Assembly: GCF_009707865.1 (NCBI RefSeq)
Contig: NZ_WMBA01000028.1
Span: 27,164-91,163, forward strand
Reading direction: 5' to 3'
From: Amycolatopsis pithecellobii
GTDB lineage: Bacteria; Actinomycetota; Actinomycetes; Mycobacteriales; Pseudonocardiaceae
DNA: 64,000 nucleotides
In this document: piece by piece, positions 7,904 to 16,034 of the stretch
How positions within the stretch are numbered: the first letter of the stretch is position 1
Layout: each line of letters begins with the position of its first letter
Notes under the pieces: model-generated
Database searches by the model: none
What the model was told of the DNA's origin: nothing
What the model saw: only the letters and a program-made list of their open reading frames with translations
Translations under genes and position numbers: made by a program

Positions 7904-9730
7904 GTGACCACTGAGCACCCGCCCGCCGTGATCCCCGACCGCCTCTTCGACGACCCCGCGGCCGAAACCCGCTGGCGAGCCCGCTTCCACGCGCCTCGCC
8001 TCTCGGTGCCGCACTGGGCCATCGACGCGCCGGACAAGAACATCTACGTCTCCAACGCCAGCGGCGTCTGGGAGGTGTACGCGTGGGACCGGGCGACCGG
8101 CGAGCACCGGCAGGTCACCGACCGCCCCAACGGCACGCTGGCCGCCACGACCGCACCGGACGGTGAGTCGATCTGGTGGTTCAACGACACCGACGGCGAC
8201 GAGTTCGGCTCGTGGGTACGGGAATCCTTCACCGGCGGCCACGCGGAACGGGCGGTTCCCGACGTGCACGACGGCTACCCAGCGGGCCTCGAGATCGGCA
8301 GGCTGCTGACCGCGATCGGTGTCTCGACCGACGACGGCAGCGAGCTGTTCGTGCACACCAACGGCAAGACCGAACGCTTCTACGCGAGCAAAGACGACGC
8401 GGGCATCGCGGCGCTGTCCCGCGACGAAAGCCTCATCGCGATCTCCCATTCCGAGCACGGCGACTCCCGCCATCCCGCGGTCCGGGTGCTCGCCGCCAAT
8501 GGTTTCGCCACGGTGGCCGAAAAATGGGACGGCGAAGGCAAAGGCCTGACGCCGCTGGAGTTCTCACCCGTCGCGGGTGACTCGCGGCTGCTCGTGCTGC
8601 ACGAACGCCGCGGCCGGGAAGAGTTGCTGGTCTGGGACATCGAGCACGACACCGAGACGGAGCTGAGCCTCGACCTGCCCGGTGAGGTCACCGCCGGCTG
8701 GTACCCGCTGGCCGACGCCCTGCTGGTCGTGCACTTTCACGAGGGCCGCAGTTCCCTGTACCGCTACGACCTGAGCGCCCGAGAACTGTCCTCTTTGGAC
8801 ACACCGAAGGGCCGGATCGGCGGTGCCGGCGTCCGTCCGGACGGCACGGTCGAGTACTCGTGGTCCAGTGCCGCACGGCCGACCGTGATCCGCGCCCGTG
8901 CCGCGGACGGCACGGATTCGGTCCTGCTGACCCCTCCCGGTGAGCCGGCGCCCGGCTCGGCGCCGGTGGTCGATGCGTTCGTCGAAGGGCCCGGTGGCCG
9001 GGTGCACGCGCTCGTCGCGCGGCCGCTCGACGCGCCGGAAGGCCCGGTCCCCACCGTGTTCACCTTGCACGGTGGCCCGCATGCCGCCGACGAGGACCGG
9101 TTTTCGGCCTACCGCGCGGCGTGGCTCGACGCCGGGTTCGCGGTCGTCGAGGTCAACTATCGCGGTTCGACCGGCTACGGCACCGCGTGGCGCGACGCGA
9201 TCGAGGGCCGGCCCGGCCTCACCGAGCTGGAAGACGTCGCCGCGGTCCATGACTGGCTGGTCCACAGTGGACTCGCCGATCCGGCGAAATGCGTGGTGTC
9301 CGGTGCTTCCTGGGGCGGGTACCTCACACTGCTGGCGATCGGCACCCAGCCGGACCGGTGGGCGGCGGGGGTGGCGAGCGTGCCGGTCGCGGACTACGTC
9401 GCGGCCTACGAAGACGAGATGGAGCAGCTGCGTTCCTTTGACCGTGCGCTTTTCGGCGGGTCCCCGGAGTCCGTTCCCGACGTGTACAAGAAATGCTCGC
9501 CCATCACGTACGTCGATGCCGTGCGATCACCGGTGCTGGTTCTCGCCGGGGACAACGACCCGCGCTGCCCGATCCGCCAGATCGAGAACTACCTGGACCG
9601 GCTGGCCACCCGGGAAATCCCTTACGAGTTCTACCGTTACGACGCGGGGCACGGCTCACTCGTGATCGCGGAGACCATCAAACAGACCGCGGCCGAAATC
9701 CACTTTGCCTTGCGGGCACTGGGGAACTGA
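7904..9730 (+). CDS. S9-family (prolyl oligopeptidase-like) peptidase
   Basis: The 608-residue serine peptidase has an N-terminal beta-propeller (about 1-360) and a C-terminal alpha/beta-hydrolase domain. The triad is visible as GASWGG with S469, GDNDPR with D550 and GHGS with H583, at spacing typical of S9 enzymes. No signal peptide is seen, so it should be a cytosolic aminoacyl-peptidase or oligopeptidase. The upstream in-frame ATG at 7808 lies inside the methyltransferase gene, so GTG 7904 is chosen. The stop is 4 bp from the convergent gad stop, with no obvious terminator between them. Confidence 0.88.
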   Translation: MTTEHPPAVIPDRLFDDPAAETRWRARFHAPRLSVPHWAIDAPDKNIYVSNASGVWEVYAWDRATGEHRQVTDRPNGTLAATTAPDGESIWWFNDTDGDEFGSWVRESFTGGHAERAVPDVHDGYPAGLEIGRLLTAIGVSTDDGSELFVHTNGKTERFYASKDDAGIAALSRDESLIAISHSEHGDSRHPAVRVLAANGFATVAEKWDGEGKGLTPLEFSPVAGDSRLLVLHERRGREELLVWDIEHDTETELSLDLPGEVTAGWYPLADALLVVHFHEGRSSLYRYDLSARELSSLDTPKGRIGGAGVRPDGTVEYSWSSAARPTVIRARAADGTDSVLLTPPGEPAPGSAPVVDAFVEGPGGRVHALVARPLDAPEGPVPTVFTLHGGPHAADEDRFSAYRAAWLDAGFAVVEVNYRGSTGYGTAWRDAIEGRPGLTELEDVAAVHDWLVHSGLADPAKCVVSGASWGGYLTLLAIGTQPDRWAAGVASVPVADYVAAYEDEMEQLRSFDRALFGGSPESVPDVYKKCSPITYVDAVRSPVLVLAGDNDPRCPIRQIENYLDRLATREIPYEFYRYDAGHGSLVIAETIKQTAAEIHFALRALGN

Positions 9731-9734
9731 CCGG

Positions 9735-11126
9735 TCAGTGGTGGAAGGCTGTGCTGGCCTTCGGATCGTGCGTGGGCCCCGACTGTGCCTGCAGCTCAGG
9801 CAGGTCCCGCGAAAGGTCATCGATCAGCAGGTCCGCCAGGTCGTTCGTGAAACCGTTGCGGCACACCACCCGCAGCACGGCAAGATCCGTCCGGTTCGCC
9901 GGGAACGTGTACGCGGGCACCAGCCAGCCACGTTCCCGCAGCCGGCGGGACACGTCGAAGACGTCGAATGACGTGACGTCCGGCGTGGTCGTGAAGGCGA
10001 ACACGGGCAGCTCGTCGCCGCGGGTCAGCAGCCGGAACGGGCCCAGCTCCGCGATCCGGGCCGACAGGCCCATCGCGACATCACGCGAAGCCTGTTGCAC
10101 CGCACGGAAACCCTCGCGGCCGAGGCGCACGAACGTGTAGTACTGCGCGGCGACCTCGGCGCCGGGTCGCGAGAAGTTCAGCGCGAAAGTCGGCATTTCA
10201 CCGCCGAGATAGTTCACGTTGAACACCAGCTCCTGCGGCAGCGCGTCATGATTGCGCCACAGCACCCAGCCGACGCCCGGGTACACCAGCCCGTACTTGT
10301 GTCCGGAGGTGTTGATCGACGCCACCCGCGGCAGCTGGAAATCCCAGACGAGATCGGGGTCGAGGAACGGCGCGATCATCGCACCGGACGCGCCGTCCAC
10401 GTGTACCGGGATGTCCCAGCCGGTGCGTCCCGCGAGCTCGTCGAGCGCACCGGCGATCTGTGCGACCGGCTCGTAGCTACCGTCGAAAGTGGACCCAAGA
10501 ATCGCCACGACACCTATGGTGTTCTCGTCGCAGTGCGCCACGGCTTCTTCCGCGGACAGGTGGAACCGGTCGCCGTCCATCGGCACCAGCCGCGGCTCGA
10601 CTTCCCAGTACTCGCAGAACTTTTCCCAGCACACCTGGACGTTCGCGCCCATCACCAGGTTCGGCCTGCCGGTGCGCCCGAGCTTCGACCAGCGCCGCTT
10701 GAGCGCCATCCCGGCGAGCATGCACGCCTCCGACGAGCCGGTGGTCGAGCAGCCGATCACGTCGGCCTGGTCCGGCGCGTGCCACAGGTCGGCAAGGATC
10801 GACACGCAGCGCCGCTCGAGATCGGCGGTCTGCGGGTATTCATCCTTGTCGATCATGTTCTTGTCCACGCACTCGGCCATCAGGTCGCGCGCCTGCGGCT
10901 CCATCCATGTCGTGACGAACGTGGCGAGGTTGAGCCGCGCGTTGCCGTCAAGGAGGAGCTCGTCGCGGACGAGCTGCAACGCGGTGTCCGCGGGCAACGG
11001 CTCCTCGGCGAGGCGGTGATGCGGCAACGTCAGCGTCGCGGCGAATGCCGGATTCCTTCCGCCCACCAACGGGTTGCTGCCGCCGCGCCGGTTCGCCTGG
11101 TTCGTGTTTCCCGAGTGCAGGACCAT
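9735..11126 (-). CDS. gadB: Glutamate decarboxylase
   Basis: The 463-residue PLP enzyme converts L-glutamate to GABA and CO2, consuming a proton. The PLP lysine is K277 in NTSGHKYG. Cofactor-binding segments GCSTTGSSEA (125-134) and VHVDGASGA (241-249) are intact. Length and lysine position match E. coli GadB almost exactly. ATG 11126 is chosen over upstream starts because a TATGTT -10 box sits 6 nt before it. No glutamate/GABA antiporter gene lies nearby, so a role in acid resistance versus GABA shunt cannot be decided. Confidence 0.93.
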   Translation of the reverse strand: MVLHSGNTNQANRRGGSNPLVGGRNPAFAATLTLPHHRLAEEPLPADTALQLVRDELLLDGNARLNLATFVTTWMEPQARDLMAECVDKNMIDKDEYPQTADLERRCVSILADLWHAPDQADVIGCSTTGSSEACMLAGMALKRRWSKLGRTGRPNLVMGANVQVCWEKFCEYWEVEPRLVPMDGDRFHLSAEEAVAHCDENTIGVVAILGSTFDGSYEPVAQIAGALDELAGRTGWDIPVHVDGASGAMIAPFLDPDLVWDFQLPRVASINTSGHKYGLVYPGVGWVLWRNHDALPQELVFNVNYLGGEMPTFALNFSRPGAEVAAQYYTFVRLGREGFRAVQQASRDVAMGLSARIAELGPFRLLTRGDELPVFAFTTTPDVTSFDVFDVSRRLRERGWLVPAYTFPANRTDLAVLRVVCRNGFTNDLADLLIDDLSRDLPELQAQSGPTHDPKASTAFHH

Positions 11127-11132
11127 GTACGG

Positions 11133-11138
11133 AACATA
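11133..11138 (-). promoter_or_regulatory. Leaderless -10 box of gadB
   Basis: TATGTT on the minus strand is followed by a 6-nt spacer and ATG 11126. No SD is present. Confidence 0.5.
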
Positions 11139-11173
11139 GCTCCCCGGCAACAAGATCGCTGAGCGCACAAAAA

Positions 11174-11202
11174 TGCCGTGAGGGGAAATTCCCCTCACGG
11201 CA
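11174..11202 (-). terminator. Terminator of the ohr-dps operon
   Basis: A perfect 12-bp stem (TGCCGTGAGGGG / CCCCTCACGGCA) with a 5-nt loop. On the minus strand it is followed by TTTTTGTG. Confidence 0.9.
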
Positions 11203-11209
11203 TCCGGGT

Positions 11210-11686
11210 TCATGCCTGCTGGGCCTGCCACATCCAGTGGGCTTCTTCCAGCTCCCGGGTGATCTCGATCAACAGGTCCTGGGTGACCAGATCACTCTTG
11301 TCGGTCTCGTCGATGCGCTTGCGCAGCCGGGCGATCTCCTCGGCAAGGATCTGCACGATCGCGGCGACGGTCGACTCGACGCTCTGCCAGTTGTCCGGAT
11401 ACTCCGGGAGCCCGGAACTTTCCACCACCGTCTTCGCCTTGCCGTTGGGCGAAACACCGATGGCATTGGCACGCTCGGCGACCTCGTCGACATACTTGCG
11501 CGCCGTGGCCACCAGCTCGTCGAGCTGCAGGTGCACGCTGCGGAAGTTCGCACCCACCACGTTCCAGTGGGCCTGCTTGCCGATCAGCGACAGGTCGACG
11601 AGGTCGACCAGCGTGGCCTGCAGGGCGTTTCCGGTGAGCTCCTTGTCGCTCGCGGGCAGCGGGCTCTTGATGGGAGAGTTCGCCAT
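11210..11686 (-). CDS. dps: Dps-family ferritin-like DNA-protection protein
   Basis: The 158-residue protein forms dodecamers that oxidise and store iron using H2O2. The dinuclear-site motif is present: H40 in KQAHWNVVG, then VHLQLDELV with H52 and D56, and YVDEVAER at 65-72. The C-terminus EEAHWMWQAQQA lacks a long lysine tail. It follows ohr by 17 bp in the same direction and shares a terminator, so an oxidative-stress operon is likely. An AGAGGA sequence serves as SD. Confidence 0.9.
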   Translation of the reverse strand: MANSPIKSPLPASDKELTGNALQATLVDLVDLSLIGKQAHWNVVGANFRSVHLQLDELVATARKYVDEVAERANAIGVSPNGKAKTVVESSGLPEYPDNWQSVESTVAAIVQILAEEIARLRKRIDETDKSDLVTQDLLIEITRELEEAHWMWQAQQA

Positions 11687-11703
11687 TACGGAATTCCTCT
11701 CGC

Positions 11704-12126
11704 TCAAGAGGTCTTGGCGGTCACCTCGACCTCGATGTTGCCTCGGGTAGCACGGGAGTACGGGCACACCTGATGCGCCTGCGCGACCAGCGAACTGGCC
11801 TGCCCCTGCTCCAGCCCGGGCAGCACGGCCTCCAGTTTCACGGCCAGCTCGAAGGCGTCACCGTCTTTGCCGATGGTCACCTCGGCGGTGACAGTGGTGC
11901 CGTTGAGCTTGACGTTCGTCTGACGTGCGACCGCCTGCAACGCGCTGTGAAAGCAGGCCGAGTAGCCGGCCGCAAACAGCTGTTCGGGGTTGGTGCGCTC
12001 CCCACCCGGCCCACCCATCTCCTTGGGGATCGCCAGCTGCTCGTCGATCACTCCGTCCGACGAGGTGACCTCGCCGTTGCGACCATCACCGCGCGACGTC
12101 GCGACCGCTGTGTACAGGGCTTCCAC
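11704..12126 (-). CDS. ohr: Organic hydroperoxide resistance protein, Ohr
   Basis: The 140-residue OsmC/Ohr-family thiol peroxidase reduces organic hydroperoxides. The catalytic cysteines are C58 (GYSACFHSA) and C121 (QVCPYSRA), and the conserved arginine near residue 16 is present. The GTG start has a good SD (AGGAGG, 10 nt). It is the first gene of an apparent ohr-dps operon. No OhrR regulator is adjacent. OsmC itself is a less likely label because the CPYS motif and length fit Ohr. Confidence 0.92.
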   Translation of the reverse strand: MEALYTAVATSRGDGRNGEVTSSDGVIDEQLAIPKEMGGPGGERTNPEQLFAAGYSACFHSALQAVARQTNVKLNGTTVTAEVTIGKDGDAFELAVKLEAVLPGLEQGQASSLVAQAHQVCPYSRATRGNIEVEVTAKTS

Positions 12127-12255
12127 TGTGTCCGTACCTCCTGATTCGTGGGGAGCAAAGCCTCCCACTGGTGACAACCGTCCGCAGGGCGCGCACGTTC
12201 CCCGGCGCACACGTCACCGTCACGTGAGTACCCAGCAGGAGGCCGTGCTAATCGA

Positions 12256-12828
12256 TCAAGCCTGGCGGGCGCGGGCGAACTCCGTCACGTGCTGCCCGAT
12301 GAGGCGCAGCGTGCCGACCACCTTCTCGTCCGATGCGCCGCCCGCTTCGTCGAACTTGACCTCGGCGGAGTTGACCGAACCGCCCAGCGGGGTCGGCCAG
12401 CCACGCAGGGCATGCGCGATCGTGCGCAACTGGTCGAGCGTGGTCACGGCCGCCTGCCAGCCGTACGCGACCGCGACCAGGCCGACCCCGCGGCCCTCGA
12501 GGTACGGGCGGGTGTCGGGGCGCAGGTCCTCGATGTAGTCGAGCGCGTTCTTGATCAGGCCGGACAGAGCACCGTGATAACCCGGCGAAACGATGATCAG
12601 CCCGTCGGCGGCACGAACGGCTTCGATGAACCGCTCGGCCTCGGGCGTGCGCTCGACGAGCGCGGAATCGTAGAAGGGGAAGGCAAGATCGTTGCCCGTG
12701 ATCGCTTGCGTTCGCGCGCCGGCTTCTTCCGCGCCGGCAAGCGCGATGCGCAGCGCGCGCTCCGACTGCGAGCCGGCACGTAGGGAACCACCGATACCGA
12801 GGATGTGGGGCGCCGAGGAGGAAGTCAC
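12256..12828 (-). CDS. NAD(P)H-dependent FMN reductase
   Basis: The 190-residue flavodoxin-fold reductase begins with the phosphate-binding loop GIGGSLRAGSQSERAL (10-25), and residues 75-85 carry SPGYHGALSG, typical of NADPH-dependent FMN reductases (SsuE/ChrR/azoreductase group). It probably supplies reduced flavin or reduces quinones. The GTG start is preceded by TAGCCT with a 6-nt spacer. The 130-bp gap to ohr contains no gene. Confidence 0.88.
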   Translation of the reverse strand: MTSSSAPHILGIGGSLRAGSQSERALRIALAGAEEAGARTQAITGNDLAFPFYDSALVERTPEAERFIEAVRAADGLIIVSPGYHGALSGLIKNALDYIEDLRPDTRPYLEGRGVGLVAVAYGWQAAVTTLDQLRTIAHALRGWPTPLGGSVNSAEVKFDEAGGASDEKVVGTLRLIGQHVTEFARARQA

Positions 12829-12834
12829 TTTCTG

Positions 12835-12840
12835 AGGCTA
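12835..12840 (-). promoter_or_regulatory. Leaderless -10 box of FMN reductase
   Basis: TAGCCT on the minus strand is 6 nt before GTG 12828. Confidence 0.5.
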
Positions 12841-12932
12841 GCTGCTCGACTTAACTGGAGGTCCAGGTTTTGGGACGGAGACCGTGGTCACAGGGTGGCC
12901 ATCCGGGCTACTCGTCGGTAACGTGGGGGCTC

Positions 12933-13985
12933 GTGGTCAACACTCTCCGGTCCCGCGTCGAAGCAGCCGGGGCCCAGCTGGCCTTCGGGCTGCCGCGTCC
13001 GGTGCGCCGGCTCATCGCCGGCCGGCCCATCCAGGTCGACGGCCAGGTGCTTTCGCTCGATGCCCAGCTCCTGTTGCGGCTCCAGCAGTTCTCGGGCGTG
13101 GCGATGTCGAAGCGGACTCCCGAGCTGGCACGGCAGGTACTCGCCCGTTCCCACCATCTGGTCAGCGGCGCCCCGATCGAGCCGGTCGGCAAGCGGGAGC
13201 TGACGATCCCCGACGACAACGGCGGCATCCCGGCGACCCTGTACACACCGCAAGGTCTGCCGGGGAACTCCGGGCTGCTGGTCTTCTACCACGGCGGCGG
13301 CTGGGTGATCGGTACTCGCGAAAGTCACGACAACGCGGCGCGCTTCTTCGCCAAGTACGCGGGGGTGCGGGTGCTGTCGATCGAGTACCGGCTCGCGCCC
13401 GAACACCCGTTCCCGGCGGCTGCGGACGACGCAGTGACCGCGTTCGAATTCGCCTACGCCAAGGCGCAGGACCTCGGCGCCGCCCCCGATCGCATCGCCG
13501 TGGGCGGGGACAGCGCGGGCGGGAACCTCGCTGCCGTCGCCGCGCAGGTCATGACCGGCAGAGGTGGTCCGGCACCGGCCTTCCAGTTGCTTCTCTACCC
13601 GGGCGTCGACGCCTCGACGCGCCGCCGGTCGAGGGAGTTGTTCGGCAGCGGGTTCTTCCTGACCGACGCGGATATGACGTGGTTCATCGACCACTACGCC
13701 CCGACCGGGACCGACCGCACCGATCCGCGTCTTTCCCCGTTGCTGACCGAGGATTTCTCCGGTCTGCCACCGGCCTACATCGCGACCGCCGGTTTCGATC
13801 CGCTGCGCGACGAAGGCGAGGCCTACGGCGAAAAGCTGCGGGCGGCGGGGGTGCCGGTCGCGGTGAGCCGCCAGGCGGATCTCATCCACGGGTACGTCAA
13901 TTTCCTTGGGATCGGCCGCCGGTTCCGCGAAGCGACCGCCGAGGCGGCGGGTGCCTTGCGGCTGGGATTGTCCGGCCTCAAATGA
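12933..13985 (+). CDS. Alpha/beta hydrolase, HSL-family esterase
   Basis: The 350-residue esterase/lipase belongs to the hormone-sensitive lipase group. HGGGW (from H120) forms the oxyanion hole, the nucleophile is S194 in GDSAGG, D289 is in GFDPLRDEG and H319 is in HGYVNF. The roughly 100-residue N-terminal cap is typical of actinobacterial members. The start is the GTG at 12933, 8 nt after a TAACGT box. An earlier in-frame start at 12870 is less likely. The natural ester substrate is unknown. Confidence 0.88.
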   Translation: MVNTLRSRVEAAGAQLAFGLPRPVRRLIAGRPIQVDGQVLSLDAQLLLRLQQFSGVAMSKRTPELARQVLARSHHLVSGAPIEPVGKRELTIPDDNGGIPATLYTPQGLPGNSGLLVFYHGGGWVIGTRESHDNAARFFAKYAGVRVLSIEYRLAPEHPFPAAADDAVTAFEFAYAKAQDLGAAPDRIAVGGDSAGGNLAAVAAQVMTGRGGPAPAFQLLLYPGVDASTRRRSRELFGSGFFLTDADMTWFIDHYAPTGTDRTDPRLSPLLTEDFSGLPPAYIATAGFDPLRDEGEAYGEKLRAAGVPVAVSRQADLIHGYVNFLGIGRRFREATAEAAGALRLGLSGLK

Positions 13986-13990
13986 CGACC

Positions 13991-14020
13991 GGGGCCTGGC
14001 GTCGTGACACGCCAGGCCCC
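13991..14020. terminator. Bidirectional terminator
   Basis: A 12-bp perfect stem (GGGGCCTGGCGT / ACGCCAGGCCCC) with a 6-nt loop lies between the convergent esterase and secreted-protein genes. Confidence 0.8.
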
Positions 14021-14042
14021 GGGCCCCCTCACCAGTGCTGAC

Positions 14043-14615
14043 TTACACGCCCGGCAGCCCCGGCACCGGCAGCGACGGCGCGCCCGGCGTGGGCAGGCTC
14101 GGCGCGCCCCCCACCGGCAGTCCCGGCACCGGCAGCGACGGCACCCCACCGCCGAGCAGGCCCCCGAGCAAGGTGGTGACCAGCGTCAGCAGGCTCTTGA
14201 GCAGGTTGGTGACGATGTTCAGCGGCGGCGGCAGGTCCGGCAGATCGGGTACCGGCACCGGCAACTGGCGCGCGGTGGGCGCCTGCGACGGGTCAGCCAG
14301 GACGCGGCTGCTGTCGCTCGCGAGGCTCCGCGCGTCCGCCGCCTGCTGTTGCCGATCCGCCTGGATCGAGTACTTCTGTCCCGCGGCGAGGTCCCCAAGG
14401 ACCGGGTCGAGCCGGTCGAGCGAGCGCTGGGTGCCTGCCACGTCGGCGCCGTAGGCGGCCCTGGTCAACTGGTCGCGAAGCTGCAGGACCTGCTGGCCGA
14501 CCGCCTCCGTGCTCGAGGTGCCCTTGCCCTCCGCTGACGCGATCCCGGCTCCGGCCATCGCGAGCACGCTTCCCGCCACCGCAATGGCGGTGATCCGGGC
14601 GAACTTGCCTTTCAT
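14043..14615 (-). CDS. Secreted protein with Pro-rich repeated tail
   Basis: A 190-residue protein with a Sec signal peptide (basic MKGKFARITAIAV, hydrophobic core, likely cut after GIASA near 28). Residues 30-110 are helical, Gln/Ala/Arg-rich. A hydrophobic Leu/Thr/Val stretch (about 133-155) follows, and the C-terminus repeats a G-x-PSLPxPG unit four times. No family is recognised. It should act outside the cell, perhaps in the envelope. A strong SD (AGGAGG) precedes the ATG. Confidence 0.82.
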   Translation of the reverse strand: MKGKFARITAIAVAGSVLAMAGAGIASAEGKGTSSTEAVGQQVLQLRDQLTRAAYGADVAGTQRSLDRLDPVLGDLAAGQKYSIQADRQQQAADARSLASDSSRVLADPSQAPTARQLPVPVPDLPDLPPPLNIVTNLLKSLLTLVTTLLGGLLGGGVPSLPVPGLPVGGAPSLPTPGAPSLPVPGLPGV

Positions 14616-15082
14616 TCCCTAACCTCCTGGCCTCTGTGGACCTAACGGGGTTATGGGTACCGGCGCGGTCAGATGGTCACCACTCGATCACCCGACCGGG
14701 ACAATGAGTCACCCTTACGTGCCGGAATCGAATCGCCGAAATTTTGCACCAATTGATGAACAGGTTCGCAGCACGATTAGCCCGATGATCAAAAACGCGA
14801 GGAAGGGGCGTCGCGCTGCGTGGCCGACCAACCCCGCGGACACGTGGCGACCACCCGATGCAGTGCATTCGGTGAGGCCTCGCCCTGATCACACCGCAGT
14901 GATCATGAAAAAATTTCCCACTTGTGGAGTCGCGGGCGCCCCATTTGTCGCAGCGGCCATACGGCTCCGTGGTGGGAGTCCTGTTATCAATCCGACCAAA
15001 AGTAGGCAGGCCCCGAGCGACACGTAACCGTTGCCGCGCAAGCCGGATAGCCGTGACTGTGGTCGGATTGGTAACGAACGGC
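14616..15082. other. 467-bp region without a confident gene
   Basis: This gap between the secreted-protein gene and furA is visibly richer in A+T than its surroundings. It contains a TGATCAC-N6-GTGATCA inverted repeat (14886-14905), a 93-bp element with 16-bp inverted ends (14983-15075) and two short hydrophobic frames on the minus strand (14715-14843 and 14889-15023). None of these has an SD or clear promoter. Confidence 0.6.
14983..15075. repeat. Element with 16-bp inverted terminal repeats
   Basis: GTTATCAATCCGACCA (14983-14998) and TGGTCGGATTGGTAAC (15060-15075) are inverted repeats with 15 of 16 positions matching. They enclose 61 bp. No target-site duplication is apparent, so it could be a long hairpin RNA, a regulator site pair or a MITE-like remnant. 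Confidence 0.5.
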
Positions 15083-15541
15083 TCAGTACTCGGTCGCGCC
15101 GGCCGGTTCCTTACGGCCGAGTGCGACGCAGTCCGCGCACAAACCCCAGAAGACGACTTCTGCCCTGTCCACCACGAAGCCCGCCGCCTGACCGGGTTCG
15201 AGACAGTCCGCCACGCCATGCACGGAATCGACGTCATCGGTGCGGCCGCAGCTGCGGCACACCACGTGGTGATGATTGTCGGCGGCCCGGGTCTCGAAGC
15301 GTGCCGGGTGCCCGGCAGGCTCGATGCGCCGCACCAGTGCGGCCCTCGCGCACGCGTGCAGCACGTCGTAGACGGCTTGAGTGGACACCGAGCCGAGCAC
15401 CTGCCGCACACCGTCGGCGACCTGGTCGGCCGTGGTGTGCGGATGCTCGGCAAGCCACTCGAGGACGGCGACTCGTGGCGCGGTGATCCGCAGGCCGGCG
15501 GCCTTGAGCCGGGCCCGTGCGGAGATTCCCTGGTCTGACAT
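15083..15541 (-). CDS. furA: Fur-family regulator, FurA-like
   Basis: The 152-residue Fur-family metalloregulator has an N-terminal winged helix (about 1-80) and a metal-binding domain with HHHVVCRSCG (H90-H92, C95, C98) and a C-terminal C135-x2-C138 pair in a WGLCADC segment characteristic of FurA, the repressor of katG. No catalase-peroxidase gene lies downstream, only a 467-bp gap and a secreted-protein gene. The target is therefore elsewhere or itself. Other Fur paralogues such as Zur remain possible, but the C-terminal motif favours FurA. Confidence 0.82.
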   Translation of the reverse strand: MSDQGISARARLKAAGLRITAPRVAVLEWLAEHPHTTADQVADGVRQVLGSVSTQAVYDVLHACARAALVRRIEPAGHPARFETRAADNHHHVVCRSCGRTDDVDSVHGVADCLEPGQAAGFVVDRAEVVFWGLCADCVALGRKEPAGATEY

Positions 15542-15670
15542 GACTCAGCCAGCTTGCGCCACTTTCTGGAACCGGTCAAGAATGGCGCGCGGAGATCACC
15601 GTCTGCGACCGTCTGGCTGTTGCGCCTCGGGTGGTTTTCCGGGCGGCCTGATCGTTCACGGCCGCACCGG

Positions 15671-15676
15671 TAGCTT
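15671..15676 (+). promoter_or_regulatory. Leaderless -10 box of lipoprotein gene
   Basis: TAGCTT is followed by a 6-nt spacer and ATG 15683. Confidence 0.5.
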
Positions 15677-15682
15677 GAGCGC

Positions 15683-16030
15683 ATGAAACTCGTGTACGGC
15701 ATGGCCGCCGCGGCGCTCTTGCTCACCGGCTGCGCTCAGGTCGATTCGGCGACGGACAAAGCCAGCCTGTGCTCCGAAGCGCTCGGACTGTCCAACCTGA
15801 ACCCGAACCTGAGCCCCGACGAACTCGCGCGACAGGCGCAGGACAAGGCGAACCGGTTGCGGGAGCTGGCAAATCGGGCCGCTGATCAGGATCTCAAGCA
15901 GAATCTGAGCAGTATCGCGGATTCCTATGTGGCGTTGGAAAAGCAGCAGGCCTCACGGCTCGCCGACGTCAACGAGTGGGTGCAGCGGAACGCGCAGAAC
16001 ATCGACGCACTCCGGAAGGCGTGCTTCTAG
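15683..16030 (+). CDS. Small lipoprotein, coiled-coil
   Basis: A 115-residue precursor with a lipoprotein signal peptide: positively charged start, hydrophobic AAAALLL and lipobox LTGC with C17 as the lipidated residue. The mature part is almost entirely helical and charged, with heptad-like Leu/Ala spacing, and has two further cysteines. No family is recognised. It ends 4 bp from the stop of the convergent SdrD-repeat gene. Confidence 0.8.
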   Translation: MKLVYGMAAAALLLTGCAQVDSATDKASLCSEALGLSNLNPNLSPDELARQAQDKANRLRELANRAADQDLKQNLSSIADSYVALEKQQASRLADVNEWVQRNAQNIDALRKACF

Positions 16031-16034
16031 CGGC

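Noticed and set aside
14886..14905. TGATCAC-N6-GTGATCA inverted repeat as a CRP-type site
   Set aside because: The half-sites do not match the TGTGA-N6-TCACA consensus and no adjacent gene has a promoter at the right distance. It is kept only as a descriptive note.
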